From: Puniceicoccaceae bacterium Marseille-Q1082
GTDB taxonomy: Bacteria > Verrucomicrobiota > Verrucomicrobiia > Opitutales > Intestinicryptomonadaceae
Length of the DNA stretch: 64,000 nucleotides
Reading direction: 5' to 3'
Assembly (NCBI GenBank): GCA_904424815.1
Contig: CAJGBI010000002.1
Location: 788,974 to 852,973 of the forward strand
Below the pieces are notes generated by a model, which had not been told where the DNA came from, did not search any database, and saw only the letters and a program-made list of their open reading frames with translations. Numbering within the stretch: position 1 is the stretch's first letter; each line of letters begins with the position of its first letter. A program made the translations under genes and the position numbers. This document shows positions 26,315-34,456 of this stretch, one piece after another.

Positions 26315-27151
26315 TCACTTTCGGGAATGGGGGGAGGATTTTGCGAGCTTTTCGTCGGGATAGTAGGATTGCAGGGTTTTCGACGAGCGCGCAAACATCT
26401 CCGGCTGGATTTTCCCCGTCTCGAGGTTTTCGCAGACAGGCCTTTTCGGTTTTTTGTCCATAATAGCCCCGAAGTATTCGCGGACGAATTCGTCGAGCCT
26501 CCCTGAATGCGAATGCCCCGTGCCGGCGAGCTCTATCCAAGTCCACTTGCGCCCCAGCTTTCTCCCCCACGAAAAGTAGTCGAAGCACGCTTTCAGCCGC
26601 TCGTCCTTTTCCCCGCACGCGATTATCGCGCATGGGGCGTCCTTTATGCGTCGGGGATAGTCCCACCATCCGGCGGCATAGGCGCAGAACGCCCCGACCC
26701 TCCCGGGCTTCCACTCCGCGAACCGCGCCACGAAGTGCGCCCCGCCCGAAAATCCGCACATGTATATCGGCAGTTCGCCGCCGGCTATCTTTTCGAGGCC
26801 GTCCAAGAGGACTTTTCCGGAGCCCTTTGAGGCGTAATAATAGCCCGTGCCGTCCCTCAAATTCGGGAGTTCCGAGGCGAACGACAGCCCGACGGGAATC
26901 AGCCCGAATTTCTCCGCAAACTCCCTCCATTCCGGCTTTTTTATGAGGAAAGTCCCGTCGCTGTTGTATCCGGACGCCAGCAGCAGAAAGCCGCGCGGCT
27001 TGGAATCCGCGGCGGGCTCGATATAGGAGAGGTTTGCGCGCGTCATGCCCTTTGCGGGCCTGAGCTCGAGCGTCCTGATTTCGCCCGCCGCCGCAAATGC
27101 GGCGGATAGCGCGATCATAGCAGTAAACAGCGTCTTAATTGAGCGGTTCAT
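26315..27151 (-). CDS. Exported alpha/beta hydrolase (esterase / PHB-depolymerase-like)
   Basis: 278 residues beginning with a signal peptide (MNRSIKTLFTAMIALSAAFAAAG). The nucleophile elbow CGFSGGAHFVARF (GFSGG) and the late His in GTGHSHSGRLDEFV mark a serine hydrolase related to feruloyl esterase/PHB-depolymerase-like proteins. It may remove ester groups from polysaccharides. The ATG at 27151 overlaps the nucleoside hydrolase gene by 17 nt, so the two are coupled. Confidence 0.78.
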   Translation of the reverse strand: MNRSIKTLFTAMIALSAAFAAAGEIRTLELRPAKGMTRANLSYIEPAADSKPRGFLLLASGYNSDGTFLIKKPEWREFAEKFGLIPVGLSFASELPNLRDGTGYYYASKGSGKVLLDGLEKIAGGELPIYMCGFSGGAHFVARFAEWKPGRVGAFCAYAAGWWDYPRRIKDAPCAIIACGEKDERLKACFDYFSWGRKLGRKWTWIELAGTGHSHSGRLDEFVREYFGAIMDKKPKRPVCENLETGKIQPEMFARSSKTLQSYYPDEKLAKSSPHSRK

Positions 27152-28151
27152 AGGCGGCGGCATTGGCGAGTTTTTCGAGAATTTTTTCAGCTCTCCCCTC
27201 GGGGATTTTCAGATATGCGGATTTCCCGCCCTCCGACGGGGAAAATTTCGTCCGGCCGGCGTCGTCAAACGAAACGTTTCCGCTTTCGGAGACGCCGAAT
27301 AGTTCGGGTTCGAAAACAAACAGGACGCTCGTCAAATCCCACGACGGGCGGTCGTGCCTGTCGGATTTTCCGCCGTTGACCATTTCGGCGTATAGCTTGT
27401 AGGCAGCGTTCACGGGATTGCCGGGGCGCATTTTCTCGTCGAGCATGCTTTGCGGAAAGCGGAGCTTGTCCCCGACTTCATACCCGCTGAAATATATTTT
27501 CGACGGGCAGAGCTTCGCGAAAATTTGCGCGGATTTTGCGTCCTCTTTTATATTATATTCCGCGTGCTTGGTGTCTGCGAAATTTCCGCCCATCACCGAA
27601 AAGAATTTTATCTTTTTTGCGGCGAGCTCGGCGCCCGTGAGAGGGGAGATTTCGTCCGGCGGGGATTCGAGCAGCCGCGCGGCGTTCGTTAGGAAACCGA
27701 CGGATATGTAGACGACGCCCCCGTCTTCGGATTCCGCCAGAACTCTCCGCGCGAGCTTTACGGCGTCGGGGAATTTCCCGCCGCGCGCGCGTTCGGGAAG
27801 GGGATATTTGGGGGAGCCGTCTGAATTTTTCGCCGCGGCGACTTTTCCGGCGAACGCCCCGGGCTCCGGCGTCTTGCCGTCTGCGATATGTCCGACGGGA
27901 ACGCTTCCGTTCCCGAAATATTCGTTTTGAATCGCGCAGAAAACGGGGGCTTCGGGGGCGCCCTTGTTGACGAGAACCGCGGCTATTTCCGCTTTCCCCT
28001 CCTTTTGGAAGCGGTGGAGCATGGAGAGCGCGAGGGCGTCGTCCACGTCGTTGCCCATGTCGGTGTCGAAGACTATTCTTTCCGGAGCCGCAAGCGCCGC
28101 GGAAACGCAGAAAAACGCAAGCGGAAAATAGGGAAATTTGGCGAATTTCAT
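27135..28151 (-). CDS. Exported nucleoside hydrolase-like protein (IUNH family)
   Basis: 338 residues with a signal peptide (MKFAKFPYFPLAFFCVSAALA). VFDTDMGNDVDDALAL is the calcium-binding DxDxxxDD signature of inosine-uridine nucleoside hydrolases; VMGGNF and the late WDLTSVLF (conserved Asp) complete the ligand set. An exported nucleosidase would cleave ribosides in the periplasm for base salvage; some relatives act on other N- or O-glycosides. The long upstream open frame is not coding. The ATG lies 7 nt after a TAATAT box. Confidence 0.88.
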   Translation of the reverse strand: MKFAKFPYFPLAFFCVSAALAAPERIVFDTDMGNDVDDALALSMLHRFQKEGKAEIAAVLVNKGAPEAPVFCAIQNEYFGNGSVPVGHIADGKTPEPGAFAGKVAAAKNSDGSPKYPLPERARGGKFPDAVKLARRVLAESEDGGVVYISVGFLTNAARLLESPPDEISPLTGAELAAKKIKFFSVMGGNFADTKHAEYNIKEDAKSAQIFAKLCPSKIYFSGYEVGDKLRFPQSMLDEKMRPGNPVNAAYKLYAEMVNGGKSDRHDRPSWDLTSVLFVFEPELFGVSESGNVSFDDAGRTKFSPSEGGKSAYLKIPEGRAEKILEKLANAAAYEPLN

Positions 28152-28158
28152 ATGGATG

Positions 28159-28188
28159 ATATTATTGGGAAAGCGCGCTTTCAGACAA
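28159..28188 (-). promoter_or_regulatory. Promoter of the nucleoside hydrolase operon
   Basis: Minus strand TTGTCT (28188-28183), 18 nt, TAATAT (28164-28159), 7 nt, ATG 28151. The spacer holds AAAGCGCGCTTT, a perfect 12-bp palindrome that could be an operator. Confidence 0.55.
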
Positions 28189-28250
28189 CAAAAATTTGAG
28201 GCGGTAAAGTATTGAAAGTATCTGTGCGGCCGACATAATCGGGCTTCAAT

Positions 28251-29903
28251 ATGAATGGAGATGTTTTCAGGGGGAGCGCGCTTTCGGTGTGCATGGTTGT
28301 GGCGGCGTTGTCCTGCCTCGGCTGCCGCGGTTCCGGATCTGCGGAGTCGCTCGTGCCCGCCGGGGCTGGGGAATCGCCGAATGCGTGGTGCACATGGGCG
28401 ACCCAAAACCTTTCGCTGGTTCCGGGAAGCGTGCGGGGTGACGGAAAAATTTTGTTCGCAGGCGACCAGGGCGCGGCGGGCGCGCGCGAAAACATAGGAG
28501 ATTGCGCCGTATTCTCCGAAGGCGGATGGATCGACGGTTGGGATGCGGTTCGCGGAGATCTGACGTTCCTCTTTGACGACGGTTGGGACGTCAAGCCCAA
28601 GATAGACAGGGCTAAGGAGATATATCTTTTCGGCTCCCTCGAATTGGACGAGTCGAAATTTCCGTCCTGCGCGGACAAGTCTTTCGCCCAAAGGCTCAAA
28701 AAGCTGGACGCGCGCGTCAGGGAGCGCGGGTGGAAGGGCGCGGGACTGTGGGTCGCCGCCCAGTGCGCCCGCAAAAATCCGGACGAAAAATTCACTCCGG
28801 AGCGCGAGCGCGAATATTGGAGGGAGCGCATATTGTGGTCTAAAGAGGCCGGCATAAATTATTGGAAAGTCGATTGGGGCGAGAGGGCGCACAGCGTCGA
28901 GTTCCGCAAGATGCTCACCGAACTCGGAGCGGAACTGCACCCCGGGCTGCTCATAGAGCACAGCATACCCAACTCTCCCGTAAACGATTTGCGTTTCGAC
29001 AAATCCAAGGGGGCGTTCGCGGGCAGCGGGGCTTTTGAAAATTCCGATCCCAAACTTTTGGATAGAATCCGCGCGCTTCTGAAAGTGAGCGGCTACACCC
29101 GCGTCTACGACACCATCACGCCGCTGACTACCCCGAGCACGATTTCCAGAACCGCATGGTATCTCTCCGAGGGCGAAAAAGCCGGAGGGAAGGGACTGAT
29201 AAACGTCGAGGACGACGTCTACACGGGGGCGGGGCTCGGCTGCGCGTACGGCGTAATGCGCTCGCCGTTTTGGGGAGCCGCGCGCTCCGACGAGGTTGCG
29301 CGGCGCAGGTTCAAGAGCGCGGAGGTCGTCCGCGCCGTGAGGTGGTCGAGGATTGCCCCCGCCTTTCCGCTCGACAAGTCCAGGACGGTTTTCTCGGAAG
29401 AGAGGCTTGAAGACGATTGGACTTTCTCGGAGGGGCAGACTTGGTGGAGGGACGCATGGGGCAGGAAGCTGGCGCAGTCGGCCCCCGCAGTCGTCGCGCG
29501 CAACCTGCCGCTTCCGAAAGTTTCGCCGGAGGGCGCGGACGCCCCGTTCGTCCTCGCGAGCCGCCACCCCGACGGGCCGGTAGCCGTGTCGGTAATGCCG
29601 CGCATAAAGACCGGCAGGGGGATTTTCTTTCCGCCGGCGAAAATCGCGGTGGATGCCGACATTTCGGGCAAAAAAGTCGGGCTTTTCGGGAAGTTCTCTT
29701 CAATCTCCTTTAAAATGCCCAAAAAGCCGTCGCGGATTTTGGCGCAGGACTTGGCTTCCGATTCCCCCGAGGACGTCTCGGACGAGTGCGCGTGGTCGGA
29801 CGGAACGCTCGCAATCCCCGGAAGCCTCTCCGACCGCCTGTGCTCGAAAACGCGCGAAAGCGGCGACGAAAGCATGCCGGCGATAGTCCTGCTCGCCGAA
29901 TAG
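28251..29903 (+). CDS. Lipoprotein with alpha-galactosidase-like (GH27/GH36-type) barrel
   Basis: 550 residues. The N-terminus ends in the lipobox-like LSCLGC, so it is probably a lipoprotein. The barrel contains FLFDDGWDVKPK (DDGW of clan GH-D), GLWVAAQCA, and INYWKVDWGE, where the Asp of KVDW is the expected nucleophile; the acid/base may be in VYDTITPLTT or nearby. A C-terminal beta domain follows about residue 400. Overall similar to alpha-galactosidases and alpha-N-acetylgalactosaminidases. A possible promoter (TTGAAA-18-TAATCG) ends 9 nt before the ATG. Divergent from the nucleoside hydrolase operon. Confidence 0.72.
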   Translation: MNGDVFRGSALSVCMVVAALSCLGCRGSGSAESLVPAGAGESPNAWCTWATQNLSLVPGSVRGDGKILFAGDQGAAGARENIGDCAVFSEGGWIDGWDAVRGDLTFLFDDGWDVKPKIDRAKEIYLFGSLELDESKFPSCADKSFAQRLKKLDARVRERGWKGAGLWVAAQCARKNPDEKFTPEREREYWRERILWSKEAGINYWKVDWGERAHSVEFRKMLTELGAELHPGLLIEHSIPNSPVNDLRFDKSKGAFAGSGAFENSDPKLLDRIRALLKVSGYTRVYDTITPLTTPSTISRTAWYLSEGEKAGGKGLINVEDDVYTGAGLGCAYGVMRSPFWGAARSDEVARRRFKSAEVVRAVRWSRIAPAFPLDKSRTVFSEERLEDDWTFSEGQTWWRDAWGRKLAQSAPAVVARNLPLPKVSPEGADAPFVLASRHPDGPVAVSVMPRIKTGRGIFFPPAKIAVDADISGKKVGLFGKFSSISFKMPKKPSRILAQDLASDSPEDVSDECAWSDGTLAIPGSLSDRLCSKTRESGDESMPAIVLLAE

Positions 29904-30070
29904 CCGCCCCCCGAGAGGGCGCGCCCGGGCTGAACCTCCGTGCCTATCTCGAAAGAGCGTTTTTACATGCGTTGGCCGCGAATCCGGAAGCGGGCGGGAG
30001 GGTTCGCGCCGAGCCTGTTTCGGGTTTAATGCGCGCCAAAAAACGGCGTGAGAAAGCGCCACCGCCTCCC

Positions 30071-30089
30071 GCCCAAATGGGCATTTTTT
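30071..30089 (+). terminator. Weak terminator-like hairpin
   Basis: GCCCAAATGGGC followed by ATTTTTT, in the 283-nt region between convergent genes. The stem is only 4-5 bp. Confidence 0.35.
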
Positions 30090-30186
30090 AACGGGCTGAA
30101 AGCGCGGGGACAGCGGCCGCGATGTTAGCCGCCCAACCGAAAGGGCAATCTTTACGGCCTTTTCTTCCTGAATTTCGGGGCGCGGC

Positions 30187-31374
30187 TCACTTCCCCCGCG
30201 CCTCGTCGAGGCGCGCGCGCCAGTAGGCGGAGAAGGCCATGTAGATTCCGTACGGGTCGCGGGGGCCGACTTTCATGACGTTTCTTTCGAGGATTTCGCG
30301 GCGGGCGGCGGAGAGCTTGTAGCCTTTTGCCAGCATCTGCCCCCACATGATTTCGGAGGCGTCGCGCACGCCTTTGTCGGAGACGCGATAGACGGGGTAT
30401 TTGTCTATGAATCCCGATATGGCGTCCATGATCTGCGAGAGCTGGATTTTCCTCGCCGCGTTCGGCTCCACGTCCCTTACGAGCTGCAGCGAGGCGTTCA
30501 TCTGCGCCACGGAGTACGCCGGCACAAGGTGTTTATAGTAGGGCTCTCCCATTCCGATGAATTTGGCGGAGCCTTCGGCGATGTCCTTGTAAATGGAATT
30601 GTACCAGTTTAGGTATTTTTTGTCTTTCGTGGCGTCGTAGGCCGCGGCGTAGAGCATTCCCAGCCGCGCGGCCTCGTGCGGGTGGACGTCGTGCATTTTC
30701 GCAACCCCGCGCTTGTCGGGGACGCCCTTGTGCAGCCTGTAAGTGTACGGCGGGTCGGTGTCGGGGCGGATTTCGCGCTTCATCTTTTCAGCGACCTCCC
30801 CGAAGATTTTCGCGATTTCCGCCTTTTCTGCGTCGCTTGCGATTTTTGAATGGAAGTACGTCCACAGCCCGTGTATGTTGTGTGTGTACTGGTCGCGCGA
30901 AGTTTCGGGGTAGACGCTTTTGCCGTCCGCCGGCGACACGCCGCGCGCGACAAACCCCGGGTCGCCGTGCACGGTGTCGGCGAGCATCAGCCCCCGCGCT
31001 ATCCTGCGCGCCCACTCGGCGGTTTCGGCGTCGCCGGTCAGCTCGTATTTGTCGCAGAGCCCCACGAGCATTATTCCGCAGAGCATCGAGCAGTCCTCGA
31101 TTCCCGTGCCGCCGCCCATGTAATTCGGGTCGCCGTTCTTTTTGAGAGGCTTGTATTCGGCGATTTCCTCCGGAGACGGCATCTTGTCTACGGGCGCGGT
31201 GTAGAAGAGGTTTGTCTTGGGAGAGTAGAACGTTTTTGCGGCGCCGTCCCACAGGGCGTCGAGTTTTTGCTCGAACTTCGGGTCGGCGAGGCCGCCGGTT
31301 TCGGCGAATGCGGACGGCGCGAGCGAGAGAGCCGCGGCGACGGCGGCGAAGGGGAGGGCTGAGGATGTTTTCAT
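30187..31374 (-). CDS. Exported alpha/alpha-barrel protein, unknown glycan-related function
   Basis: 395 residues with a signal peptide (MKTSSALPFAAVAAALSLAPSAFA). The sequence is almost all helical with aromatic-rich loops (GGGTGIEDCSMLCG, YTHNIHGLWTYFHSKI, HDVHPHEAARLGMLYAA), which suggests an (alpha/alpha)6 toroid as in several glycosidases and lyases. I do not recognise the family. It overlaps the rsmE stop by ATGA and thus sits in an odd operon with an rRNA methyltransferase. Confidence 0.65.
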   Translation of the reverse strand: MKTSSALPFAAVAAALSLAPSAFAETGGLADPKFEQKLDALWDGAAKTFYSPKTNLFYTAPVDKMPSPEEIAEYKPLKKNGDPNYMGGGTGIEDCSMLCGIMLVGLCDKYELTGDAETAEWARRIARGLMLADTVHGDPGFVARGVSPADGKSVYPETSRDQYTHNIHGLWTYFHSKIASDAEKAEIAKIFGEVAEKMKREIRPDTDPPYTYRLHKGVPDKRGVAKMHDVHPHEAARLGMLYAAAYDATKDKKYLNWYNSIYKDIAEGSAKFIGMGEPYYKHLVPAYSVAQMNASLQLVRDVEPNAARKIQLSQIMDAISGFIDKYPVYRVSDKGVRDASEIMWGQMLAKGYKLSAARREILERNVMKVGPRDPYGIYMAFSAYWRARLDEARGK

Positions 31375-32135
31375 AGGTTTTCCGGTTTTAATGCGGTCGG
31401 TCGATTATCGAGCATCATGGCGCGGCAGAGCGCGCATGTCGAGATAAAAGCGGTGTCTGTGCGCATCACGCGCCCGCCCATCGAGACGAGCGTCCAGCCC
31501 GCGCCGCGCAGGTATTCGCGGTCGGAGTCCGCAAACCCCCTCTCCCCGCCGAGAACCGCGCAGGCGGCGGCTCCGCCCTCCGCGAGGCGGGGCGCGAAAT
31601 CCCATAAGTTGGCCGTCGCCTCATAGAGGTCGGGCGCCACGCGCAGGGGGTTGGGGAATGCGGAGGCAATGCAGCCGCACGCCTCCGCGAGCGAACCGCA
31701 CGCGAAAAATTCCGGAATGTCCGGCGCGCACGCCTGTTCCGCGCCCTTTTCCAGCCACTCGGAAAATTTCCCTCCGGAGTAGAGGGAGCTCTTGGCGTAG
31801 GCGGCCTCCCCCTTCGCCGCAGGGTAGAAAACCAGCCGCGAAACCCCGAGGCACGCGGCCTCGAACAGTATCCTTTGCGCTATCTGCGGCCTCGCGAACG
31901 CCACCGCCGCCGCGAACCTCATCGGCTTTTGAGCGGGAACCTCCCGCAAGGGCTCGAACGCCGCCCCGCCGCCCGCCTCGAAATGCAGGCGGCATACCCA
32001 TAGCTTCTCCCCCGCTATTCCCGCGAAGATTTCGCAGCCGTCGCGCATTCCGAGCGTTTCCCTTATGTGCGCGAGCTTCGGGGAGCCAGCGCCCAGCCGC
32101 ATGGGATATCCTTTCGGGAGCAAAACGCAATTCAT
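31371..32135 (-). CDS. rsmE: 16S rRNA (uracil1498-N3)-methyltransferase
   Basis: A 254-residue SPOUT-class methyltransferase that methylates U1498 of 16S rRNA. The SAM-binding knot is VLGGERGFADSDREYL followed by VSMGGRVMRTDTAF, the counterpart of the usual GPEGG...LGxRILRxETA. The N-terminal PUA-like part is short and divergent (HIRETLGMRDGCEIF). The ATG at 32135 gives the normal start MNCVLLP and fits a promoter 7 nt upstream; the in-frame ATG at 32144 lies inside that -10. Confidence 0.85.
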   Translation of the reverse strand: MNCVLLPKGYPMRLGAGSPKLAHIRETLGMRDGCEIFAGIAGEKLWVCRLHFEAGGGAAFEPLREVPAQKPMRFAAAVAFARPQIAQRILFEAACLGVSRLVFYPAAKGEAAYAKSSLYSGGKFSEWLEKGAEQACAPDIPEFFACGSLAEACGCIASAFPNPLRVAPDLYEATANLWDFAPRLAEGGAAACAVLGGERGFADSDREYLRGAGWTLVSMGGRVMRTDTAFISTCALCRAMMLDNRPTALKPENL

Positions 32136-32142
32136 TGCAGAC

Positions 32143-32170
32143 ATGGTAAATCCCGATCCCGCGCGCGCAA
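32143..32170 (-). promoter_or_regulatory. rsmE promoter
   Basis: Minus strand TTGCGC (32170-32165), 16 nt, TACCAT (32148-32143), 7 nt, ATG 32135. Weak -35 but the spacing matches other promoters in the window. Confidence 0.45.
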
Positions 32171-32200
32171 ATAAAAAATTCCGCGCCCGTTTTTAATTTG

Positions 32201-32229
32201 TTGAAATCGGGTTCGGTATGTGTTGATAT
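32201..32229 (+). promoter_or_regulatory. Promoter of the acyl carrier protein gene
   Basis: TTGAAA (32201-32206), 17 nt, TGATAT (32224-32229), 7 nt, ATG 32237. This argues for the ATG at 32237 over the one at 32228, which lies inside the -10. Confidence 0.6.
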
Positions 32230-32236
32230 GCGCCTT

Positions 32237-32599
32237 ATGGATTCACAAAAATTTACTCCGGAAGACGAAGCCGCCCTGCGCGAAACCCTGAAGCGCTGTT
32301 CCCCCGAGACCATAGAAAAGGCGGTCGAACTCAGAAAAACCGGCAACGCCGAACTCGCCGGCCCCGTAGTCATAGGCATAATAGAGCGCTTTCTCGAACC
32401 CGAAAAGCGGGATCTGCTCAAAGACCCGAAGGATTCCCTCAGAATGGTGGACGACCTCGGGCTCGATTCGCTGACGATGGTCGAAATCGTTCTGGCGGTG
32501 GAAGACGCCGTAGGGACGAGCATCGACAACGAAGACGTCCAGAAGATCCACACTCTCGGCGACATCAAGGCGTTTATTTCCTCAAAGATGGCGAAATAG
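32237..32599 (+). CDS. Acyl carrier protein with N-terminal extension
   Basis: A 120-residue protein. The second half is an acyl carrier domain with the phosphopantetheine site in DDLGLDSLTMVEIV (Ser in DSL) and the C-terminal VQKIHTLGDIKAFI. The first 45 residues (ALRETLKRCSPETIEKAVELRKTG) are an added helical region absent from AcpP, so this is probably a dedicated carrier rather than the housekeeping fatty-acid ACP. No partner synthase is adjacent. The Gld-like ABC operon begins 76 nt downstream. Confidence 0.88.
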   Translation: MDSQKFTPEDEAALRETLKRCSPETIEKAVELRKTGNAELAGPVVIGIIERFLEPEKRDLLKDPKDSLRMVDDLGLDSLTMVEIVLAVEDAVGTSIDNEDVQKIHTLGDIKAFISSKMAK

Positions 32600-32637
32600 G
32601 CGCCTATCCCGCGCGAAATCCGCGCCGCGCCTCCCGC

Positions 32638-32667
32638 TTTAAACCCCGCGCTCTGCGCAAATTATTT
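32638..32667 (+). promoter_or_regulatory. Promoter of the ABC/DUF4340 operon
   Basis: TTTAAA (32638-32643), 18 nt, TTATTT (32662-32667), 8 nt, ATG 32676. Confidence 0.45.
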
Positions 32668-32675
32668 GCCTCGAT

Positions 32676-33692
32676 ATGGACGATTCGGACGCGCCGAATT
32701 CAGTCGTTGTACGCCGCCTTACCAAGACCTACGGGGGGGTAAGGGCAATCGACAACGTGTCTTTCCGCATAGGGAAGGGGGAAGTCGTGGGGTTTCTCGG
32801 GCCCAACGGCGCGGGAAAGAGCACGACCATGCGCATAATATCGGGGCTGATGCCCGCGTCCTCCGGCAGCGTGTTCATCTGCGGCGAGAGCGTGGCCGCC
32901 GACCCCGACGCCGCGCGCAGGCACATAGGCTTCATGCCCGAAAACAACCCGCTGCCCGAGGATCTGCGGGTGCGCGAATACCTGACGTTCCGCGCGGGCA
33001 TAAAGGGCGTGCCGAGCTCCGAAATCCGCGCGCGGGTGGACGAGAGCATGGAGACCTGCCAGCTGCTGCGCAAGGCGTCCAACAAGATAATAGGCAATCT
33101 TTCAAAGGGCTTCCGCCAGCGCGTGGGAATCGCCGACGCCATTTTGTCGCGGCCGGAGGTCATAATAATGGACGAGCCCACCATTGGCCTCGACCCGCAC
33201 CAGATTCTCGCAATCCGCGCGCTGATAAACTCGCTGCGCGGGAAGATGAGCGTGATAATAAGCAGCCACATTCTGCCGGAAATCGAGCTGATGTGCGACA
33301 GGGTGATGATAATAAACCAGGGGACGATAGTCGCCAGCGGGTCTCCCGAGAGCCTGCGGCGCGAGTTCATCGCCTGGGACAAGTACGAAATTTCAATCAA
33401 GGCTCCTCCCGCGGAGGCGGAGAAAATCCTCGCGTCCGCCTGCCCCGAGGCGGCGATAGCGTCGAGTTTCGGCCCCGACTCGGAGGGGTACTACGGCTAT
33501 GTTTTGCGCGCGGGTGAAAACTCCGGAATCGGGCGGAAGCTCATAAGCTCCCTCGCCGCCGACGAGCGGCTCGGGCTCAGGGAGGTCGCGCACAAAAAGC
33601 CGAGCCTCGAGGAAATATTCATGGCCGCCACGCGCCGGAGCTGGGAGCAGACCTCGGATCTGCCCGAGGGCGGCGGAAGGAGGAAGAAGTGA
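32676..33692 (+). CDS. ABC transporter ATP-binding protein (GldA-like)
   Basis: A 338-residue ATPase subunit. Walker A GPNGAGKST at residues 42-50, signature LSKGFRQRVG, Walker B VIIMDEPTIGLDP, and the switch His in IISSHILPE are intact. A C-terminal 100-residue extension is typical of the GldA/NatA/CcmA-type branch. It energises the permease encoded next, with which it overlaps (GTGA). Together with the GldG-like and DUF4340 genes it matches an ABC system common in Bacteroidota and Verrucomicrobiota; substrate unknown. Confidence 0.93.
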   Translation: MDDSDAPNSVVVRRLTKTYGGVRAIDNVSFRIGKGEVVGFLGPNGAGKSTTMRIISGLMPASSGSVFICGESVAADPDAARRHIGFMPENNPLPEDLRVREYLTFRAGIKGVPSSEIRARVDESMETCQLLRKASNKIIGNLSKGFRQRVGIADAILSRPEVIIMDEPTIGLDPHQILAIRALINSLRGKMSVIISSHILPEIELMCDRVMIINQGTIVASGSPESLRREFIAWDKYEISIKAPPAEAEKILASACPEAAIASSFGPDSEGYYGYVLRAGENSGIGRKLISSLAADERLGLREVAHKKPSLEEIFMAATRRSWEQTSDLPEGGGRRKK

Positions 33693-34456
33693 GAAAGTTC
33701 GGCTATCTTTTCAACCAGCAGCTAAACCAGATGTTCATCTCGCCGTCCACGTACATTGCGGCGTTTCTCTTTCTGGCGTTCATGGGCGTGATATACCTTT
33801 ATTCGCTCATAGAAGTCAGCCGCGGCGCGGGCGACAGGTCGCCGACGGAGATTTTCCTCGCCGCGTTCTGGATTCCCGTGCTCTTCATGGTGCCGTTGCT
33901 GACCATGCGCAGCCTCTCCGAGGAGCGCCGCATGGGGACGCTCGGAACCATGATGACGACTCCCGTCACGGCGTTTGAGATTGTCCTTTCCAAATTTCTG
34001 GCGGCGTATTTCTTTTACGCGCTGCTCTGGGCGATGACGCTGGCGTTTCCGCTCACCGCGTTTTTCTACCTGCCGCAGGCGGCGGCGGATTCGCGGCTGC
34101 TGTTCTCGGAGCGCGCCGCCGCGGGCTATCTGTTTGTGCTCGTGAGCGGCGCGATGTACGTGTCGATAGGCGTTTTTGCGAGCTCCCTGACCCGCACGAC
34201 GTTCGTCGCGGGAATGCTTTCGTTCGGGATGCTATTTTTGGCGATAGTAGGCGCGGGGCTCGTGTCTAAGTTTCCGGCGGATCCCGGGGGGGCGCTGTCG
34301 TGGGTCGAGCCCGCCGTGTCGTACGTCGATACTTTCAGGCACCTCGACGAGTTCTCCGGAGCGCTTCTCGACACCCGCCCGTTCTTCTTCTACCTTAGCA
34401 CCGCCGCGGTGTTCGTGGCGTTCACGTCCCTGATTACGGAGTCCAAAAGCGCATGA
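33689..34456 (+). CDS. ABC transporter permease (GldF-like)
   Basis: A 255-residue ABC-2-type permease with six hydrophobic segments. FLAFMGVIYLYSLIE, FWIPVLFMVPLLTMRSLSEER (the conserved ABC-2 RSxxEE-like motif) and GTLGTMMTTPVTAFEIVLSKF are typical of the GldF/NosY-type family. The start is GTG overlapping the ATPase stop. Confidence 0.92.
   Translation: MRKFGYLFNQQLNQMFISPSTYIAAFLFLAFMGVIYLYSLIEVSRGAGDRSPTEIFLAAFWIPVLFMVPLLTMRSLSEERRMGTLGTMMTTPVTAFEIVLSKFLAAYFFYALLWAMTLAFPLTAFFYLPQAAADSRLLFSERAAAGYLFVLVSGAMYVSIGVFASSLTRTTFVAGMLSFGMLFLAIVGAGLVSKFPADPGGALSWVEPAVSYVDTFRHLDEFSGALLDTRPFFFYLSTAAVFVAFTSLITESKSA

Noticed and set aside
25563-26930. 455-codon minus frame including the ABM protein
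   Set aside because: The upstream part overlaps the esterase gene in another frame; the signal peptide starts at 26225.
27135-29567. 810-codon minus frame including the nucleoside hydrolase
   Set aside because: Everything before the signal peptide at 28151 is antisense to the alpha-galactosidase-like gene and has no protein-like composition.
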